Shown here: positions 6,384 through 9,554 of the stretch, in pieces
How positions within the stretch are numbered: the first letter of the stretch is position 1
Layout: each line of letters begins with the position of its first letter
NCBI GenBank assembly: GCA_937959375.1
Contig: CALGLS010000368.1
Span: forward strand, 1 to 9,554
DNA length: 9,554 nt
From: an uncultured Saprospiraceae bacterium
Lineage (GTDB): Bacteria; Bacteroidota; Bacteroidia; Chitinophagales; Saprospiraceae
Direction: 5' to 3'
Notes under the pieces: model-generated
Told to the model about the DNA's origin: nothing
The model's input: only the letters and a program-made list of their open reading frames with translations
The model's database searches: none
Position numbers and translations under genes: made by a program

Positions 6384-6391
6384 TATCTTTA
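6384..6391 (+). promoter_or_regulatory. Candidate -7 element for the exported beta-domain protein
   Basis: TATCTTTA differs from TAnnTTTG only in the last base. It lies 53 bases before the ATG at 6445, a distance similar to the other promoters here. No TTG is found 19-21 bases upstream. If correct, it places the upstream GTG at 6370 outside the transcript. Confidence 0.35.
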
Positions 6392-6444
6392 TAAGACAAG
6401 TTCATAAGTACTTGTTTTCAGCAAAACGTAAAATATTAAATACG

Positions 6445-7092
6445 ATGATGAGGTTTTTCTTTCTTTCTATATGTACACTTTTTCTGAGCACCGGTATGAT
6501 GGCGCAAGGTGAAAAGGATTCTCTAGTTCAATTTACAGGAATGGTGCTAGATGGAACTGACGAAGAGTTATTTCCAGTTTCTTACGCTAATATCTATTTG
6601 AAGGATGAAAACCGAGGTACCTATTCAGGACTCAAAGGTTATTTTACCTTCGTAGTAGAAAGAGGAGATACAGTGGTATTCTCAACGCTAGGATATAAAA
6701 CGGTTGAATTTGTTATTCCAGATAGCTTAGAACAGGATCGTTATTCTATCGTTCAACTCATGACACGTGATACCCTCAATCTTCCCGAAACAGTGGTATT
6801 CCCTTGGCCAAGTAAAGAGCATTTCAAAATCGAATTTCTTGCATTAGATGTAAAGGATGCTTTGGCAGAAAGAGCTCTAGAGAATCTGGCAGAGGACGCA
6901 CTTCGTCGTCAGCAAGCTGAGGTGCCACGAGACGGCCGTGAACACGCCGATTATTATCTGCGCAAACAAGCTAAAAGTTACTATCATATAGGACAAGCTC
7001 CACCAATGAACATTTTTAACGTAGTCGCCTGGAAAGAATTCTTTGAAGCTTGGGAAAGAGGAGACTTTAAGAAAAAGAAGAAGAAAAAATAA
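6445..7092 (+). CDS. Exported protein with carboxypeptidase-regulatory-like domain and polylysine tail
   Basis: Read from the ATG at 6445, the protein is 215 residues. It opens with a signal peptide: MMRFFFLSICTLFLSTG, then MMAQ with probable cleavage before GEKD, so the mature protein should be in the periplasm or envelope. Residues about 29-105 (FTGMVLDGTDEELFPVSYAN onward, GTYSGLKGYFTF, GDTVVFSTLGYKTVEF) match the CarboxypepD_reg-like beta-sandwich that Bacteroidota use as an N-terminal module of TonB-dependent receptors and other envelope proteins. Here no barrel or enzyme follows. Instead there is a charged, probably helical stretch (about 125-185), then FNVVAWKEFFEAWERGD and a tail of seven lysines. 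The function is unknown. The frame also opens at a GTG at 6370, but that would place 25 residues before the signal peptide and start upstream of the likely promoter. An ATG at 6448 is equally possible. A strong terminator follows. Confidence 0.85.
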   Translation: MMRFFFLSICTLFLSTGMMAQGEKDSLVQFTGMVLDGTDEELFPVSYANIYLKDENRGTYSGLKGYFTFVVERGDTVVFSTLGYKTVEFVIPDSLEQDRYSIVQLMTRDTLNLPETVVFPWPSKEHFKIEFLALDVKDALAERALENLAEDALRRQQAEVPRDGREHADYYLRKQAKSYYHIGQAPPMNIFNVVAWKEFFEAWERGDFKKKKKKK

Positions 7093-7157
7093 TTTGAAGG
7101 CTTCAATGAAGATACTTTTAAAGCAACTTCAAATGCCAATTGTAATATAGATGTAAC

Positions 7158-7202
7158 AAAAAGAAAGGTTTTTCGGTGTCACCGAAAAACCTTTCTTTTT
7201 TT
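7158..7202. terminator. Strong bidirectional-looking terminator: 21-bp perfect palindrome
   Basis: Bases 7158-7178 and 7180-7200 are exact reverse complements about T7179. The core is TTTTTCGGTG-T-CACCGAAAAA, with AAAAAGAAAGG outside on the left and its complement on the right. Seven T (7196-7202) follow on the plus strand, and the A-run at 7158-7162 supplies five T on the minus strand. It lies 66 bases after the stop of gene 4. Both flanking genes point right, so only plus-strand termination is needed. Confidence 0.85.
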
Positions 7203-7267
7203 GTAATACCTTTAGTAAACATTTCAAATTGAATAGCGAGTTGACCAATGGCAATAGAAGTTTTTTG

Positions 7268-7275
7268 TAGCTTTG
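7268..7275 (+). promoter_or_regulatory. Candidate -7 promoter element for metF
   Basis: TAGCTTTG matches TAnnTTTG exactly and lies 58 bases before the metF ATG. A TTG at 7241-7243 is 24 bases upstream, longer than the usual 19-21, so the -33 half is weak. It follows the terminator at 7158-7202, consistent with a new transcription unit. I see no S-adenosylmethionine or cobalamin riboswitch in the short leader. Confidence 0.5.
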
Positions 7276-7333
7276 CGACACTCCGGCCAAATATACGATA
7301 CACCTAATTAAAGAAAAATATTAACCGCAATTA

Positions 7334-8293
7334 ATGAAAGTAACTGACTATTTTGAAAAAGCTAAGGGGAAAACATTAATATCATTTGAAGTTTTACCAC
7401 CTCTTAAAGGAGGAGGAATGCAAGCGATTTTCAAAACACTTGACCCATTAATGGAGTTCAAACCTCCGTTTGTTGACGTAACTTATCACCGTGAAGAGTT
7501 CATTTATAATAAAAGAGACAGCGGTTATTACGAAAAGATTGCTATCCGTAAACGTCCAGGAACAGTAGGTATCTGTGCGTCCATCATGCACCGCTACGGA
7601 ATTGATGCCGTACCGCATTTGATTTGTGGTGGTTTTACCAAAGAAGATACCGAAAATGTATTGATTGATTTGAATTTCTTGAACATCAAAAACGTACTAG
7701 CGCTCCGTGGTGACGCACGTAAGTTTGATGGTAAATTCATTCCTGAAAAGGATGGACACAATTTCGCTGTCGATCTAGTTAATCAGATGCATGATATGAA
7801 CACCGGTAAATATCTCGATAGTAATATTGAAAACGGTGAAAAAACAGACTTCTGTATCGGTGTTGCCGGTTACCCGGAAAAACATATCGAAGCACCTAAC
7901 TTTGCTATCGACCTTCAGTACTTAAAAGCAAAAATTGATGCAGGTGCCAGCTACATTGTAACACAAATGTTTTTTGATAATCAAAAATATTTTGACTTTG
8001 TAGATGCCTGTCGTGCTGCAGGAATAAACGTGCCGATCGTTCCGGGATTAAAACCATTGACTAAATTTTATCAACTTAGCTCTTTGCCAAGATTGTTCTT
8101 TATTAATCTACCAGATGATTTAGTAGCAGCAGTGATGAAAGTCAAAGGAGATAAAGAGGCGATTAAGCAAGTGGGAATAGAATGGTGTATCGCTCAGTCT
8201 AAAGAACTAAAAGCAAAAGGAGCTCCTTGCCTACATTATTATACGATGGGAGATCAGGATACAATTCGTACAATTGCAGAACAGGTTTATTAA
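7334..8293 (+). CDS. metF: Methylenetetrahydrofolate reductase (MetF)
   Basis: This cytoplasmic FAD enzyme reduces 5,10-methylenetetrahydrofolate to 5-methyltetrahydrofolate, the methyl donor for methionine synthase. At 319 residues it is the bacterial catalytic-domain-only form, a single TIM barrel without the eukaryotic regulatory half. Visible family motifs are SFEVLPP at 17-23 (E19 matches the catalytic E28 of E. coli), PFVDVTY at 45-51, HLIC at 95-98, LALRGD at 122-127 (D127 matches D120, near the flavin), GVAGYPEKH at 176-184, TQMFFD at 210-215 (Q211 matches Q183 of the folate site) and PGLKP at 237-241. No key residue is missing. The frame starts at its first ATG (7334), which gives a full-length N terminus. 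No other methionine gene lies in the window. The M14 peptidase gene follows after 49 bases with no terminator between, so it may share the transcript. Confidence 0.96.
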   Translation: MKVTDYFEKAKGKTLISFEVLPPLKGGGMQAIFKTLDPLMEFKPPFVDVTYHREEFIYNKRDSGYYEKIAIRKRPGTVGICASIMHRYGIDAVPHLICGGFTKEDTENVLIDLNFLNIKNVLALRGDARKFDGKFIPEKDGHNFAVDLVNQMHDMNTGKYLDSNIENGEKTDFCIGVAGYPEKHIEAPNFAIDLQYLKAKIDAGASYIVTQMFFDNQKYFDFVDACRAAGINVPIVPGLKPLTKFYQLSSLPRLFFINLPDDLVAAVMKVKGDKEAIKQVGIEWCIAQSKELKAKGAPCLHYYTMGDQDTIRTIAEQVY

Positions 8294-8342
8294 AACAGCA
8301 CAATTACAATCTGTAAAAGCACAAACCATTTAAATAGAGAAA

Positions 8343-9554
8343 ATGAATATTCAGTTTCACACTTCTGTTCAAGTACTCGCGAAAAAAACAATTGTTTTAC
8401 TCACATGTTTGATGATTACTGTTTTTTGCTTTGCGCAAAATACTTTGCAATCGCCCAACGAGTTTTTGCCTACTGATTATGGTAAACACTTTACTCCACA
8501 TCATTTACTAGTTGACTATTATCAATATGTTGCTGCAAATAGCGATCGTGTAAAATTGCAACAATACGGTTGGACCAATCAAAAACGTCCACTTATGGTA
8601 GCGGTTATTTCTTCGCCAGATAACATCAAAAATGTTGAGGCCATCCGAAAAAATAATCTAGTGAAAACGGGTATGATTGACGCTAAAGAAAAGTCATCAA
8701 GTGTCGAAGATAAATCAGTGATCTGGATCAGCTACGGAGTGCATGGAAATGAAGCTGGAGCATCTGAAAGTTCCATTTCAACACTTTTTGAACTTGCGAA
8801 TCCTAACAATAAAGAATCTGCAGAGTGGTTAAAAAACACAGTAGTGATCATCGATCCTTGTATCAACCCAGATGGTTACTCTAGATACACACATTGGAAT
8901 TGGAATGTTGGAACAAAAATACCAAACCCAGAACACGCGGCCATGGAGCACGACGAACCTTGGCCAAGAGGACGTACCAACCATTATATGTTTGACCTCA
9001 ATAGAGATTGGGCTTGGCAAACACAGGTAGAGTCACAGCAGCGAATGGAAGTTTATCACACATGGATGCCACACGTGCACGTAGACGTACACGAACAGTA
9101 TCCTGAAAATCCATATTATTTCGCTCCTGCAGCGCAACCTTTTCACCAGCACATCACAAAATGGCAATCTGATTTTCAAACGGAGATAGGTAAGAATCAC
9201 GTCAAGCATTTTGACAAAGAATCTTGGTTGTATTTTACACGCGAAATATTTGACCTCTTTTATCCAAGTTATGGCGATACCTATCCAACATTTCATGGAG
9301 CGATTGGTATGACTTATGAACAAGCCGGCCATAGTATGGCAGGGAGAGCTATTGCTTTGGAGAACGGAGATACTTTGACTTTAGTTGAAAGAATAGCTCA
9401 CCATAAAGCAACAGCACTTTCTACAATTGAAATTTGTGCGAATAATGCCAAAAAGTTGACTAAAGAATTTGAAGATTATTTTAACACGACCAGTTCAAAC
9501 CCGCAAGGTAAATACAAGAGTTTTGTTATAAAAAAAGAAAATGCTCCAGATAAA
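8343..9554 (+). CDS. Exported M14 zinc carboxypeptidase, partial (C-terminal part beyond the window)
   Basis: The frame is open from the ATG at 8343 through 404 codons to the last base, with no stop. The N terminus is a signal peptide with hydrophobic residues about 16-30 and probable cleavage near CFAQ (29-32). The M14 metallocarboxypeptidase domain follows: zinc ligands H134 and E137 in YGVHGNEAG, NPDGYSRY at 175-182, N220-R221 in DLNRDW (matching the carboxylate-binding N144-R145 of carboxypeptidase A), the third zinc ligand H250 in VDVHEQ, and catalytic E326 in GMTYEQAG. All catalytic residues are thus present, so the enzyme should be active in the periplasm or outside. Its substrate, peptide or peptidoglycan-derived, cannot be read from the sequence. 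Related Bacteroidota proteins are often much longer, so a large C-terminal part is probably missing. It starts 49 bases after metF, with an AGAG upstream but no clear Shine-Dalgarno. Confidence 0.93.
   Translation, partial: MNIQFHTSVQVLAKKTIVLLTCLMITVFCFAQNTLQSPNEFLPTDYGKHFTPHHLLVDYYQYVAANSDRVKLQQYGWTNQKRPLMVAVISSPDNIKNVEAIRKNNLVKTGMIDAKEKSSSVEDKSVIWISYGVHGNEAGASESSISTLFELANPNNKESAEWLKNTVVIIDPCINPDGYSRYTHWNWNVGTKIPNPEHAAMEHDEPWPRGRTNHYMFDLNRDWAWQTQVESQQRMEVYHTWMPHVHVDVHEQYPENPYYFAPAAQPFHQHITKWQSDFQTEIGKNHVKHFDKESWLYFTREIFDLFYPSYGDTYPTFHGAIGMTYEQAGHSMAGRAIALENGDTLTLVERIAHHKATALSTIEICANNAKKLTKEFEDYFNTTSSNPQGKYKSFVIKKENAPDK

Larger units (their letters stand above)
6089..6444. other. Gap between lon and the exported beta-domain protein
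   Basis: No gene is supported in these 356 bases. The region contains a weak lon terminator (6143-6167), an AGAGAT/ATCTCT inverted repeat (6177-6205), and three copies of an AAAGTC(T)GTTAA-like element (6241-6253 inverted, 6294-6307, 6323-6336). A -7-like TATCTTTA lies at 6384-6391. A 64-codon minus-strand frame spans 6117-6311 but shows no domain. Confidence 0.5.

Noticed and set aside
7071..7092. Polylysine tail of gene 4 as a frameshift artefact
   Set aside because: The run mixes AAG and AAA codons rather than being a pure A-run, and ends cleanly at TAA, so an error is possible but not indicated.
7118..7303. 61-codon minus-strand frame before metF
   Set aside because: It reads straight through the 21-bp terminator palindrome and overlaps the metF promoter element. 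The peptide shows no domain.
8829..9332. Two minus-strand frames opposite the right end of the window
   Set aside because: They lie opposite a complete M14 catalytic domain on the plus strand and have no recognisable content.
1..9554. Prophage, defence island, CRISPR array, insertion sequence or tRNA
   Set aside because: Apart from the antirepressor-like gene, nothing phage-like is present. There are no regularly spaced repeats, transposase frames or cloverleaf-forming stretches in the gaps. The genes are mainly housekeeping.

Overview
This AT-rich window looks like chromosomal DNA from a Bacteroidota bacterium. The ParE and Lon sequences have the compact form typical of the phylum. Several genes are preceded by the Bacteroidota -7 promoter element (TAnnTTTG) about 50 to 70 bases before the start codon. 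Most start codons lack a Shine-Dalgarno sequence, and exported proteins carry a signal peptide ending in AQ. The first gene resembles proteins I associate with Saprospiraceae-like Bacteroidota, but that family placement is inference.

All six genes are on the plus strand. In order they are: (1) a 269-residue orphan protein with an AntA/AntB antirepressor-like N-terminal half (118-927); (2) parE, topoisomerase IV subunit B (1321-3252); (3) lon, the ATP-dependent protease (3680-6088); (4) a small exported protein with a carboxypeptidase-regulatory-like beta domain and a polylysine tail (6445-7092, with the start moved from an upstream GTG); (5) metF, methylenetetrahydrofolate reductase (7334-8293); and (6) the first 404 codons of an exported M14 zinc carboxypeptidase (8343 to the window end, open on the right).

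The first four genes look like separate transcription units. Convincing intrinsic terminators follow gene 1 (1022-1062), parE (3239-3275 and 3344-3382, in tandem) and gene 4 (7158-7202), and a weaker one follows lon (6143-6167). metF and the M14 gene are only 49 bases apart with no terminator or promoter between them, so they may be co-transcribed. The genes do not form a recognisable pathway: they cover chromosome decatenation, protein quality control, one-carbon metabolism and envelope functions.

I see no rRNA, tRNA, CRISPR array, insertion sequence or complete prophage, and no clear new multi-gene system. The parts worth a second look are mostly non-coding. They are a perfect 16-bp inverted repeat enclosing the promoter of the antirepressor-like gene, a hairpin-rich stretch before lon that includes a good minus-strand terminator with no matching minus-strand gene, a repeated AAAGTC(T)GTTAA-like element before gene 4, and a run of three hairpins between gene 1 and parE.
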